NCBI RefSeq assembly: GCF_017814945.1
Contig: NZ_JAGIPX010000032.1
Location: 27,048 to 91,047, forward strand
Length of the DNA: 64,000 nucleotides
Source of the DNA: Paraburkholderia sp. LEh10
Lineage (GTDB): Bacteria; Pseudomonadota; Gammaproteobacteria; Burkholderiales; Burkholderiaceae
Direction: 5' to 3'
Shown: piece after piece, positions 37,309 through 45,283 of the stretch
Position numbering within the stretch: the stretch's first letter is position 1
How the letters are laid out: each line of letters starts with the position of its first letter
Position numbers and translations under genes: made by a program
Notes under the pieces: model-generated
Seen by the model: the letters and a program-made list of their open reading frames with translations, nothing else
Told to the model about the DNA's origin: nothing
Databases searched by the model: none

Positions 37309-37574
37309 GAGCCGCAACAGAGCAATCGCTGCGTTTTCTCGTCGAAAAGTGGCTGGCGCCCGTTGCCGCGCCCGTGCACGTCACGCAGTTCGGCCGCACG
37401 AAATGGGACAGCACCCGTTTCGTGCGCGTCGAGACGTCGCCGCCGGACGGCTTGCGCTCGTTGTTCTTCTTTCGTCACGCCGATGGCTGCTGGTGCGTGT
37501 TCCCGCCGACGTCGGCGAGGCAGCGTCCCGTCGACAGCTGGCGTCGCGCGGAGGCTGCGCAGGCGGCTGCGTAG
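37305..37574 (+). CDS. Small uncharacterised protein (89 aa), second of a coupled pair
   Basis: ATG overlaps the preceding stop. The product is a compact basic protein (SLRFLVEKWLAPVAAPVHVTQFGRTKWDSTRF) with a hydrophobic aromatic centre (LRSLFFFRHADGCWCVFPP). It has no signal peptide or clear transmembrane helix. Composition fits the host. Function unknown. The 235-bp region upstream of the pair is AT-richer and probably holds their promoter. Confidence 0.65.
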   Translation: MRAATEQSLRFLVEKWLAPVAAPVHVTQFGRTKWDSTRFVRVETSPPDGLRSLFFFRHADGCWCVFPPTSARQRPVDSWRRAEAAQAAA

Positions 37575-37616
37575 GTACGCAGCCTGGGCCTGCCGGATTT
37601 TCCAGTGGGCCGTGCG

Positions 37617-38567
37617 TCAGGCCGGTTCCGCCGAATCCGACGACACGTCGCGTCGCGCGGTCCACATCGGCATCACCTGGCAGACGATCAGCCCTGCGAG
37701 CATCAGCGCGCAACCGAGCATCGCGCGCGCCGCGAGCGTTTCGCCCAGCACGAGCCAGCCTGCGAACGCCGCGAACACGCCTTCCATGCTGAAGATCACG
37801 GCTGCGTGCGCGGGCGCGGCATCTTTTTGCGCGACGACTTGAATCGTGTACGCGACACCCACCGACAGCGCGCCGCCGTAGAGAATCGTCGGCGCGGCGC
37901 GGACGATGTCGCCAAGGCGCAGCGGATCGACGGCAAGCCCGATCGCGAGGCTCACGACGCCGCACACCACGAACTGCACCAGCGCGAGCGCGAGCGGATC
38001 GTGCCGGCGCGCGAAGCGGCTCACCAGCACGACCTGCACGGAGATGACGATCGATCCCGCCAACTGGAGCCAGTCGCCGTACAGAATCGAAAAATGCTCG
38101 TCGACGCTCAGGAAGTACATGCCGAGCGCAGCCAGCAATGCGCCGAGCCATACGCCAATGCCCGTCTGATGACGCAGCACGACGCCCATCAGCGGCACGA
38201 TCACGACGTACAGCGAACTGATGAAGCCCGCGTTTGCGACCTTCGTGTATTGCAGGCCGATCTGCTGGCAGGAAATCGATGCCGCGACGAGCAGGCCGAG
38301 CAGCGCGCCGTCGCGCCAGAGCGTGCGCGTGTCCGACGGTGACGAAGCGGGGGCCGCGTCGGATTGCCGGCCGCTCCTGCGGCGTCGCGCGACAGACCAC
38401 ACGATCAGCACAACGAACGCGCCCAGCAGGAAGCGCAGCCCGGTGAAGAGAAACGGTCCGATCGCATCGAGGCTCAGACGCTGCGCGACGAACGCGCTGC
38501 CCCAGATCATCGCGGCGACGAGCATCAGAAGATTCGCGCGCAGGTGTTGGCGGGTGGCGGTTTTCAA
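37617..38567 (-). CDS. DMT-family (EamA) transporter
   Basis: A 316-residue drug/metabolite transporter with about ten membrane helices in two EamA repeats, starting LRANLLMLVAAMIWGSAFVAQRL and including the typical second-repeat TILYGGALSVGVAYTIQVVAQK. These usually export amino acids or metabolites. No suitable ATG precedes the first helix. A TTG at 38567 with agga eight bases upstream is the best start; a TTG at 38624 is the alternative. Confidence 0.88.
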   Translation of the reverse strand: MKTATRQHLRANLLMLVAAMIWGSAFVAQRLSLDAIGPFLFTGLRFLLGAFVVLIVWSVARRRRSGRQSDAAPASSPSDTRTLWRDGALLGLLVAASISCQQIGLQYTKVANAGFISSLYVVIVPLMGVVLRHQTGIGVWLGALLAALGMYFLSVDEHFSILYGDWLQLAGSIVISVQVVLVSRFARRHDPLALALVQFVVCGVVSLAIGLAVDPLRLGDIVRAAPTILYGGALSVGVAYTIQVVAQKDAAPAHAAVIFSMEGVFAAFAGWLVLGETLAARAMLGCALMLAGLIVCQVMPMWTARRDVSSDSAEPA

Positions 38568-38900
38568 GCGGAGATTCCTGGCAAGGCAAGTCGTTTTGCG
38601 CGACGCGTGCTGCGTATTCTGCAAGTCTGTTCAGACAAAACGATCGTTCATGACGACATCGAAGGCAGCCGACATGATACCTGCGCGCGCTGTCGGCCAA
38701 GCGTCGACGCAACGAAAGCATTAAGTAAGGAAGCTGTCTCACGGAAAATACATATCGAACCTTATGAGATGACAAACCGCCTACGCTGCGTGATACTCCC
38801 CGCGGGGAGCCGCAAGGCGCTGTGTGGCCCGGTCGGCTTCGCCAGCATGCTGTTCCAATTCACATTTGACTTAAAGTCGTCAGGTTTGGGGATAACACAC
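38568..38900. other. 333-bp divergent intergenic region with two palindromes
   Basis: Lies between the EamA transporter (minus) and a small exported protein (plus). It contains a perfect 14-bp palindrome ctccccgcggggag (38796-38809) and a shorter inverted repeat gtctg-tt-cagac (38625-38636) near the transporter start. A ttgact box at 38866 precedes the small gene. No convincing gene is seen. Confidence 0.5.
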
Positions 38901-39110
38901 ATGAAGAAGATCATCGCCTCGCTCGTCACCGCCTCGCTCGCAGTGGTGTCCGTTCAAGCTTTCGCACAGGCATCCGACGCAGCGCCGGCAGCAGCTAGCG
39001 CCGCGAAGCCGAAGCAGGCCCACAAGCAACTGAAGACGCACGGCAAGCGTGCCAACGTGTCGAGCGCCGCTTCGGCTGCAGGCACGAACGACAAGGGCAC
39101 GCAGAACTAA
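38901..39110 (+). CDS. Small exported Ala/Lys-rich protein (69 aa)
   Basis: A clear signal peptide, MKKIIASLVTASLAVVSVQAFAQA, with probable cleavage at AFA|Q. It is followed by about 45 residues rich in Ala, Lys, Ser and His (KPKQAHKQLKTHGKRANVSS) without structure-forming cores. The mature peptide would be small, basic and probably disordered in the periplasm. It is followed by a bidirectional terminator. Function unknown. Confidence 0.75.
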   Translation: MKKIIASLVTASLAVVSVQAFAQASDAAPAAASAAKPKQAHKQLKTHGKRANVSSAASAAGTNDKGTQN

Positions 39111-39166
39111 GCAGCCCTTTTGTCGCGTCGGCGGCCCCTTTGCGGCGAAGCTGGCGCAGCAACAAG

Positions 39167-39196
39167 AAAGGCCGAAGCGGATGCTTCGGCCTTTTG
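39167..39196. terminator. Bidirectional intrinsic terminator
   Basis: Twelve-base-pair stem aaaggccgaagc / gcttcggccttt with a four-base loop between convergent genes. T-rich ends are present on both strands, so it can serve the small exported protein (plus) and the 95-aa gene (minus). Confidence 0.8.
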
Positions 39197-39264
39197 CATT
39201 CTGGCGCGCGTCGATCGCGCTCGCGTGATGCAGGAGCGCACGCGTCGCGCACTGGATGCGCGGC

Positions 39265-39552
39265 TCAAGCGAGCGACGCGAGTCCGTTGACCATCAGTTC
39301 CGCGACCAGCCCGTTCATGCCTTCGGGATGCGTTGCCGCGCGCGCCTTCAACTGATCGACGAGTGCAGCAGGCAGCTTGCACGCGAACGGCACCAGACCG
39401 GCCGCCTGATCGAGCTTGCGCTGCTCGCGCCGGTCGAGTTGCGTCTGTTGCGAGGACGCCTTGCCGAAGCGGTCGGCGGCGAGGGACTGTTTCATCTGGT
39501 TGCCCAGCTTCAGCGCCTTGTTCTTCTCAAGGTCGAACTTCTTCATTGCCAT
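39265..39552 (-). CDS. Small uncharacterised basic protein (95 aa)
   Basis: Starts MAMKKFDLEKNKALKLGNQMKQ and continues with a charged helical region (QQTQLDRREQRKLDQAAG), then LVPFACKLPAALVDQLKARAATHPEGMNGLVAELMVNGL. The C-terminal part, with a short strand-helix-helix pattern, resembles small ribbon-helix-helix-like DNA-binding modules, but I cannot confirm this. It lies 89 bp downstream of the Mut7-C gene on the same strand. Function unknown. Confidence 0.7.
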   Translation of the reverse strand: MAMKKFDLEKNKALKLGNQMKQSLAADRFGKASSQQTQLDRREQRKLDQAAGLVPFACKLPAALVDQLKARAATHPEGMNGLVAELMVNGLASLA

Positions 39553-39641
39553 GCGGAGGGCCTCTAACGGATAAGCAATCCGCCATTGTACGCATCGCGC
39601 GCTGCCGGAAGGCGGGGCCTCGCGACGAGAGCTGTGCGCGG

Positions 39642-40397
39642 CTATTTCACAGGTGACTGCACGCCCGTCACGGCATCCATCAGCGCGCGCATGCGCCGCC
39701 AGTGCGAGCCTTCCCAGAAGACGCGCCTGCACACGTCGCAGGTGACGAACTGCGAATGCCGTTCGAGTACGCCATCGGGCGCGCGTCCAACGGCCTCGTC
39801 TTTCGCAATGCGCCGCAGCGGCGCATTGCACGTGAGGCACAGCCGAAACGGCCGCGCGCTGCCCGCCAGGTCGAGCCGGTCGAAGATCTCGCGCAACTGC
39901 GCTTGCGGCTTCAGCGCGCGCACATAGCAGCCGTGAGTGATCGTACGGCGCTTCAGCAGTTCCCGGTCGCGCGTAAGGACGATGCGGTCTTCATCGGACG
40001 CGATCGACTCGATATGCGAGTCCGCGTAGTGGTTGTCGTAGAGCGTGTCGAAGCCGGCGAGCCGCAGCAGTTGCGCGAGCCCGCCGAGATGCGCGTCGGC
40101 GACGAAGCGCACGACGCGCAAGGGCCGCTCGCGCACGCGCAACAGCGGCTGGATGTCGAGCGCCTCGAACTTCGGATAGACGGCCACGCGATCGCCGTCC
40201 CGCAACTGATGCTCGAAGCCGACCGATTCTCCATTCACGAGGATCAGCTCGACTTCCGTGTGCGGCACGCCGAGCGCCTCGATCATGTGCTTCGTCGTGG
40301 CGGCGCGCGCGCACTCGCAGGCAAACGACTGCCGACGCAGCGGCCGCGCCAGGAAGTCGTTCAATTCTTCGTAGAAGCGGAAAGTCGCGGTGACCAT
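39642..40397 (-). CDS. Mut7-C RNase-domain protein with N-terminal ubiquitin-like domain
   Basis: A 251-residue protein in two parts. The N-terminal ~90 residues resemble a ThiS/MoaD-like ubiquitin fold (ATFRFYEELNDFLARP ending DGDRVAVYPKFE). The C-terminal part is Mut7-C (PIN-like nuclease), with the Asp-rich FVADAHLGGLAQLLRLAGFDT and IVLTRDRELLKRR and a zinc ribbon with CLTC and CDVC. RNA cleavage is inferred from the domain only. The ATG at 40397 is preferred; the frame is open further upstream. Confidence 0.88.
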   Translation of the reverse strand: MVTATFRFYEELNDFLARPLRRQSFACECARAATTKHMIEALGVPHTEVELILVNGESVGFEHQLRDGDRVAVYPKFEALDIQPLLRVRERPLRVVRFVADAHLGGLAQLLRLAGFDTLYDNHYADSHIESIASDEDRIVLTRDRELLKRRTITHGCYVRALKPQAQLREIFDRLDLAGSARPFRLCLTCNAPLRRIAKDEAVGRAPDGVLERHSQFVTCDVCRRVFWEGSHWRRMRALMDAVTGVQSPVK

Positions 40398-40500
40398 GAC
40401 GCGAGTATCGCACTGCGTCCCGCGCCGTGCCGATGGGCAATTACCTGCACGGCGCGCGCGGCTGTGCTCTACTTCTGGTTCAGTTGAACAGGAGCTATTG

Positions 40501-41370
40501 ATGGACATCGGTTTTATCGGTCTCGGCGAAATGGGCGCCGCGATGGTCGCAAACATGTTGAAAGCCGGGCATGCCGTACGCGTGTGGAACCGCTCGCCGG
40601 ACAAGGCACAGCCGCTCGCCGCGCTGGGCGCGCGGGTGGTCGGTTCTCCCGTCGAGGCTTTCACGGGCGACGCGGTATTCTCGATGCTCGCCGACGATAC
40701 CGCGCTGCGCGAGGTGATCGGCGCGTCGCTGCTCGAGCACGCGCCGCGCGGACTGATTCATGTGAACATGGCGACGATTTCCGTTGCGCTCGCCGAGGAA
40801 CTCGCGACGGCGCACGCCGGGCGCGGCCTGAACTACGTGGCGGCGCCCGTGATGGGACGGCCGGATGTCGCGGCGGCCGGGAAGCTGACGATCGTCGCCG
40901 CCGGACCCGCCGAGGCGATCGACCGCGTGCAGCCGGTGTTCGATTCGATCGGCCAGAAGACCTGGCGCATCAGCTCGCTGCCGCAGCAGGCGAACGTCGT
41001 GAAGCTGGCGGCCAACTTCATGCTGGCATCGGCGGTGGAGACGCTCGGCGAAGCATCGGCGCTGCTCGGGGGCCATGGCGTCGCGATGCAGGACTTTCTC
41101 GATGTCATCACGAATAGCGTATTCCCGGGCCCCGTGTACCAGGGCTACGGCAAGATGATCGCCGAACAACGGTATGAACCGGCGCTCTTCAAGGCGCGCC
41201 TCGGGCTGAAGGATGTGCGTCTCGCGCTGGCGGCCGCCGAGACGGTGTCGACGCCGTTGCCGGTGGCGAGCGTCGTGCGCGACAGCCTGATCGAAGCCGT
41301 TGCACATGGCGACGGCGAAAAGGATTTCGCGGTACTGGGGCAGGTCGCGTCGCGTCGCGCGGGGCGCTGA
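40501..41370 (+). CDS. NAD(P)-dependent beta-hydroxyacid dehydrogenase
   Basis: A 289-residue member of the 3-hydroxyisobutyrate / tartronate semialdehyde reductase family. The N-terminal nucleotide motif is IGFIGLGEMGAAMVANMLKAG and is followed by VWNRSPDKAQPL, where the Arg suggests NADP(H). The catalytic-lysine region reads VVKLAANFMLASAVETLGEA, and the C-terminus is helical. Specific substrate not determinable. It is divergent from the Mut7-C gene with about 100 bp between starts. Confidence 0.92.
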   Translation: MDIGFIGLGEMGAAMVANMLKAGHAVRVWNRSPDKAQPLAALGARVVGSPVEAFTGDAVFSMLADDTALREVIGASLLEHAPRGLIHVNMATISVALAEELATAHAGRGLNYVAAPVMGRPDVAAAGKLTIVAAGPAEAIDRVQPVFDSIGQKTWRISSLPQQANVVKLAANFMLASAVETLGEASALLGGHGVAMQDFLDVITNSVFPGPVYQGYGKMIAEQRYEPALFKARLGLKDVRLALAAAETVSTPLPVASVVRDSLIEAVAHGDGEKDFAVLGQVASRRAGR

Positions 41371-41581
41371 GTGCGGGTTGTCGGCGGGCTGCAACTCGCC
41401 GCCTGTTTGTCATCTGTCGATTGTTTGCTGGCCGTCTGCTGCGGCTGGGAAGCGGGTTAGCGGCCCGGCCAACTTGTCGTTCCTTGCTGTCATTAGCGGT
41501 GGCGAGCGCGACGCGTCGGCTTGGAGCGGGCGGGGCGGGGCATAATGTCCGTCCGCTTTCCTTCATCGAGCAATACGAATC

Positions 41582-42229
41582 ATGAGTTTGCATACCTGGT
41601 GGCTGTACGTGGCCACAGTCTTCGTTGTTTGCGCGATCCCCGGTCCGAACATGCTGTTGATGATGACGCACGGTGCGCGCTACGGCATGCGTCAGACGAC
41701 GGCCGCGATGGCCGGCTGTCTGATGTCGCTGATGCTGATGCTCGCTGTTTCCGTCGCCGGCCTCGGCGTGTTTTTGAAAGCCTGGCCGACGATGTTCAAC
41801 GTGCTGCGTCTGCTCGGCGCGGGGTACCTGGTCCGGCTCGGCGTGAAGGCGTGGCGCGCGCCCGCCAGCGAGATCGCCGCAGCGCAACTGGATGCTTCGT
41901 CCGGGCAGCCGGGCGGCAAGCTCGTCCGTTCGCGCGGCGCGCTCTTTCGCAACGGATTTCTCGTCGGCAGCAGCAACCCGAAGGCGATCCTGTTTTCGGC
42001 CGCGCTGCTGCCACAGTTCATCGATGCGACGCGCTCGACGCTTCCGCAGTTTGGGATTCTCGTCGCGACGACGGCGGTGCTCGAAGTGGGTTGGTACATC
42101 GTCTATGCTGGCTGCGGCACGCGGATCGGCGCGAAGCTGAAGAGCCGCAGCGTCGCGAAAGCGTTCAACCGGCTGACGGGCGGCGTGTTCGTCGGCTTCG
42201 GCGCGATGATGGCGCTGGTGCGCCACTGA
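41582..42229 (+). CDS. LysE/RhtB-family amino-acid exporter
   Basis: A 215-residue inner-membrane translocator with about six helices. The N-terminal segment reads WWLYVATVFVVCAIPGPNMLLMMTHG, where the PGPN motif is characteristic, and GSSNPKAILFSAALLPQFI is the usual mid-protein marker. Such proteins export amino acids or homoserine-lactone-like compounds. It is followed, after about 105 bases, by the sRNA promoter candidate rather than by a terminator of its own. Confidence 0.92.
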   Translation: MSLHTWWLYVATVFVVCAIPGPNMLLMMTHGARYGMRQTTAAMAGCLMSLMLMLAVSVAGLGVFLKAWPTMFNVLRLLGAGYLVRLGVKAWRAPASEIAAAQLDASSGQPGGKLVRSRGALFRNGFLVGSSNPKAILFSAALLPQFIDATRSTLPQFGILVATTAVLEVGWYIVYAGCGTRIGAKLKSRSVAKAFNRLTGGVFVGFGAMMALVRH

Positions 42230-42334
42230 CGCTCGCGCCTTCATGATGCGAAGCACAATAAACGGGCGAAATCGGCACCCCGCGGCGATAGGTCGCCCTT
42301 TGCCAGGGTAGAAGAGGCGCTCTAGTATCGTTTG

Positions 42335-42363
42335 TTGCGTCGCACCAAACATTTTGCTATAGT
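42335..42363 (+). promoter_or_regulatory. Sigma-70 promoter for a candidate small RNA
   Basis: TTGCGT (42335-42340) and TATAGT (42358-42363) separated by exactly 17 bp. The first matches the -35 consensus at four positions and the second the -10 consensus at five. Transcription would begin about 42370. It faces a short segment that ends in a strong terminator. Confidence 0.65.
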
Positions 42364-42370
42364 TCGTTTT

Positions 42371-42429
42371 GTCTCCTCCATGTCTCCTCTGATATGGATT
42401 CAGCCCGCCAACCAGGCGGGCTTTTTTTT
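42371..42429 (+). ncRNA. Candidate 59-nt small RNA with duplicated anti-Shine-Dalgarno motifs
   Basis: The unit is a promoter, a short unstructured 5' region and an intrinsic terminator with eight-base-pair stem agcccgcc / ggcgggct and eight Ts (42422-42429). The 5' region repeats gtctcctc twice (42371-42378 and 42382-42389); the first continues to the CCUCC complementary to GGAGG. No coding frame is plausible. Base pairing with ribosome binding sites of several mRNAs is the inferred mechanism. Expression is not shown by sequence. The rest of 42230-42575 has only the argC terminator. Confidence 0.6.
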
Positions 42430-42504
42430 GCCCGCGTCCCGTCCCGAAGCAGATTCACACGACCCTTTCGCGGCAATTGCCGGACGAGATCAGGGCAATC
42501 CCAA

Positions 42505-42540
42505 AAGAAAAAAAGCCGGCGTTTGGATGCCGGCTTTTTC
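42505..42540 (-). terminator. Intrinsic terminator for argC
   Basis: Stem aaaaagccggc / gccggcttttt with an eight-base loop (42510-42539). On the minus strand it continues into a long T-rich run (ttttttttcttttgg), 37 bases past the argC stop. It could also stop plus-strand readthrough. Confidence 0.85.
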
Positions 42541-42575
42541 ACTGACCGACGGCGCATGCCGTCCGCCGCGTCGTG

Positions 42576-43523
42576 TCAGCGTTTCAATCCCGTGGCTTCG
42601 TCCGCGCCGATGGCGAGATTCATGCACTGAATCGCCGCGCCCGACGCGCCCTTGCCGAGATTGTCGAGTCGCGCGACGGTGACGAACCGTTCGTCATTGC
42701 CGAAGACGAACAGGTCGACGCGATTCGTGTCGTTGTTCGCCTGGACATCGAAGAAGCCGCTATCGAGGTTGTCGTCGGCGTTGAGCGGCGCGACGCGCAC
42801 GAACTGCTCGCCACTGTAGTACTCGGCAAAGAGCGCATGCACTTCTTTCGGCGTGGCTTGTTTGGCCAGTTGGCCCGGCGTGAAATACGTCGTGACGGCG
42901 AGGCCTTTGTAAAAGTTGCCGACGATCGGCGTGAAGATCGGCGCGTTCTTCAAGCCGGTGTGTGCCGCCATTTCCGGCAAGTGCTTGTGGGTGAGGCCCA
43001 GTGCGTAGGGGCGCGGGCTGTCGAGTTTCGCGTTGCCGCCCGCCTCGTAGTCGGCAATCATTTTCTTGCCACCGCCGCTGTAGCCGGTGATCGAGTAGCT
43101 GTGCGCGGCGAAATCCGCCGACACGACGCCCGCATCGACGAGGGGCCGCATGGCCAGCACGAATGCCGACGCATGACAGCCCGGCACGGCGATGCGTTTG
43201 GCCGCGCGCAGACGCTCGCGCTGTGCACGGGCCAGTTCGGGCAGGCCGTACGCCCAGTCGGCGCTGGTGCGAAAGGCGGTGCTCGCGTCGATGAGGACGG
43301 TGCGCTCATTCTCGACGAGCGACGCCGATTCGCGCGACGCGACGTCCGGCAGGCACAGGAACGTGACATCGGAAGCATTGATGAGACGACGGCGCTCGTC
43401 GATATCCTTACGCTTTGCTTCTTCGATGCGGAGGATTTCAACGTCTGCGCGCTGCGACAGGTATTCGAAAATCTTCAGGCCGGTCGTGCCTTCCTGTCCG
43501 TCGACAAAAACTTTCGTGCTCAT
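42576..43523 (-). CDS. argC: N-acetyl-gamma-glutamyl-phosphate reductase, type 2
   Basis: A 315-residue type-2 ArgC, the NADPH-dependent third step of arginine biosynthesis. The N-terminus KVFVDGQEGTTGLKIFEYL is the type-2 nucleotide-binding start. The catalytic cysteine is Cys116 in AVPGCHAS, and the later segments THKHLPEM and FTPIVGNF are conserved. Type-2 enzymes are shorter than the 340-residue type 1. It has its own terminator and no other arg gene is adjacent. Confidence 0.95.
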   Translation of the reverse strand: MSTKVFVDGQEGTTGLKIFEYLSQRADVEILRIEEAKRKDIDERRRLINASDVTFLCLPDVASRESASLVENERTVLIDASTAFRTSADWAYGLPELARAQRERLRAAKRIAVPGCHASAFVLAMRPLVDAGVVSADFAAHSYSITGYSGGGKKMIADYEAGGNAKLDSPRPYALGLTHKHLPEMAAHTGLKNAPIFTPIVGNFYKGLAVTTYFTPGQLAKQATPKEVHALFAEYYSGEQFVRVAPLNADDNLDSGFFDVQANNDTNRVDLFVFGNDERFVTVARLDNLGKGASGAAIQCMNLAIGADEATGLKR

Positions 43524-43685
43524 CTGGATCTCGCTGGCTTACGAAAAAACGGGGCGCTGGTTGCGCCGGAACGCCATTTTAAGACTGCTGGGCGGCGCGT
43601 GTGCGGATTCACTGTAAAAGCACGTTGCCCCGCCACAGTGACAGCGCCATGACAGCGCGAGTTCCCGCCCCCGGACGCGACGCGC

Positions 43686-44261
43686 TCAGGCCGGCTGCCC
43701 GGCCTTCCAGCGTGCCGTGACGGCCGCGATTCGCGCGCCGAACACCTTGGCCGTTTCGAGGTCGCCGGGCAACGGCGCTTCGTCGGGCGTGGCGTCGGCG
43801 GGTGATTGCGAGAGCAGCCCCGTAAAGCCGCCGACGTAGTTCAGATCGTTGCGCGTCGCCGCTTTCGTGTTCGACGGCATGATGCCCGTGCCAGCCCAGA
43901 TCATGCTGTGCTGCATCGCGAGCGTGACGAAATACTGGATGGTCGAGAACTTGTCGCCGTTCATCGTTGCCGAATTGGTGAAGCCGGCAGCAATTTTGTC
44001 CTTCCATTTCTGTGCGAACCACGGCTTGGAACTCGCGTCGGCGAATTTCTTGAAATCGGCGGACGGTCCGCCCATGTAAGTCGGCGCGCCGAAAATGATC
44101 GCATCCGCCGTGTCCAGCTCGGCCCAGCCCGCATCGTCCAGTTCGCCGACGGCAATCAGCTTCGCGTCGGCGCCGCCGTCCAGCGTGCCCGCGAGGACGG
44201 CTTCAGCGAGTTTCTTCGTGTGGCCGTAGCCGCTGTGATACACGATCATGATCTTCGACAT
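43686..44261 (-). CDS. Flavodoxin-like (WrbA-type) NAD(P)H:quinone oxidoreductase
   Basis: A 191-residue flavodoxin-fold protein. The FMN phosphate-binding loop is MIVYHSGYGHTKKLAEAV, and IIFGAPTYMGGPSADFKKF matches the second FMN contact of WrbA-like proteins. Probably a two-electron quinone or other NAD(P)H-dependent flavin reductase. The ATG at 44261 is chosen, since the longer upstream hydrophobic extension is out of keeping with a cytosolic family and no Shine-Dalgarno supports it. Confidence 0.88.
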   Translation of the reverse strand: MSKIMIVYHSGYGHTKKLAEAVLAGTLDGGADAKLIAVGELDDAGWAELDTADAIIFGAPTYMGGPSADFKKFADASSKPWFAQKWKDKIAAGFTNSATMNGDKFSTIQYFVTLAMQHSMIWAGTGIMPSNTKAATRNDLNYVGGFTGLLSQSPADATPDEAPLPGDLETAKVFGARIAAVTARWKAGQPA

Positions 44262-44401
44262 GAACAGCTCCGTCGTTGCAAGAAAAAGAAGTAGCGAAAG
44301 CGTGAGGGGGAACCGCAGCCGCATTCATTCTGTCACCAGACGCGAGTTGTTTCAGACGCCTTGGAAAGGCGCGGCAGCGCCGCTGGCCGCGTCCCGGAAC
44401 G

Positions 44402-45019
44402 CTAGCGGCCGTACGTGACGATCATGCGTGCATAGCCGAGCGTCGCGGTGCTGATCTCGTGATCGAACATCAGCGACGGCCTGCCTTGCGCGAGCCTCAG
44501 GTTCGGCGTGTTCAGCGCAAACACCGTGATCACGTAGCGATGAGGCTTGCCCGGCGGCGGGCAGGGGCCGCCATAGCCGTCGATGTCGAAGTCGTTGCGC
44601 GCCTCGACTGCGCCGAGCTTCTTAAGAAAGCCCGATGCACTTGCGTTTTCCGGAAGGCGATCGACGGTCGCGGGAATGCCGACCACCGCCCAATGCCACC
44701 AGCCGCGTCCGGGCGAGTCCGGATCGAAGATGGTGACGGCGAAACTGCGCGTGCCGTCCGGCGGATTGTGCCAGGTAAGCTGGGGCGAACGGTTGCCGCC
44801 TTTGCAGTCGTCGCGGTCGAACACCTGGGCATTGTCGACCGTGCCGCCGGCGCGGAAGTTGGCGCTCGTGACCGTGAACACGGTGTCGGCGAAAACGGCG
44901 GGCGCTTGAAGCGTGGCCACGAGCGCGATGGCGAACGCGGTGCGCAATGGCGCGAGAGACAGAAGCGGCAGGAACGAATGGGGCGAAGCAGGTGTAACGA
45001 CCGGGCAACGCAAGCGCAT
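44402..45019 (-). CDS. YbhB/YbcL family Raf-kinase-inhibitor-like protein, exported
   Basis: A 205-residue phosphatidylethanolamine-binding-protein family member with an N-terminal signal peptide (AFAIALVATLQAPAVFA, cleavage probably at VFA|D). The core has the family motifs GGNRSPQLTW, SFAVTIFDPDSPGRGWWHWAVVGIP and YGGPCPPPGKPHRY. Exported bacterial members bind small ligands; function is not established. It is divergent from an RcsB-like regulator with 264 bp between starts. Confidence 0.9.
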   Translation of the reverse strand: MRLRCPVVTPASPHSFLPLLSLAPLRTAFAIALVATLQAPAVFADTVFTVTSANFRAGGTVDNAQVFDRDDCKGGNRSPQLTWHNPPDGTRSFAVTIFDPDSPGRGWWHWAVVGIPATVDRLPENASASGFLKKLGAVEARNDFDIDGYGGPCPPPGKPHRYVITVFALNTPNLRLAQGRPSLMFDHEISTATLGYARMIVTYGR

Positions 45020-45283
45020 GTGCCGAATCTCCTGTCAGGCTCGTAAAGAATTGTCCTTATGAGCGATTATTGTCCATTTTTGTGCTCCGGCGACAGGTTG
45101 AGTCTAACATTACGTGTTATGAAGGCATTTGTGCTCGAAGAGGGGCGTGGGGGCCCGAAATCGGCTATAGTCGCTGCAATCGTCGGCGGTTGTATGCAAG
45201 CAGACAAGTCCTATAAATTTAGAACTAAGAACGGTTGCATGACTGAAGTTTCGGAGCGCGGATTGTCAGTTGAAGGAAAGGCC

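Noticed and set aside
42380..42430. Possible leader peptide reading MSPLIWIQPANQ
   Set aside because: No plus-strand gene lies downstream to be attenuated, and the frame runs through the terminator without a well-placed stop.
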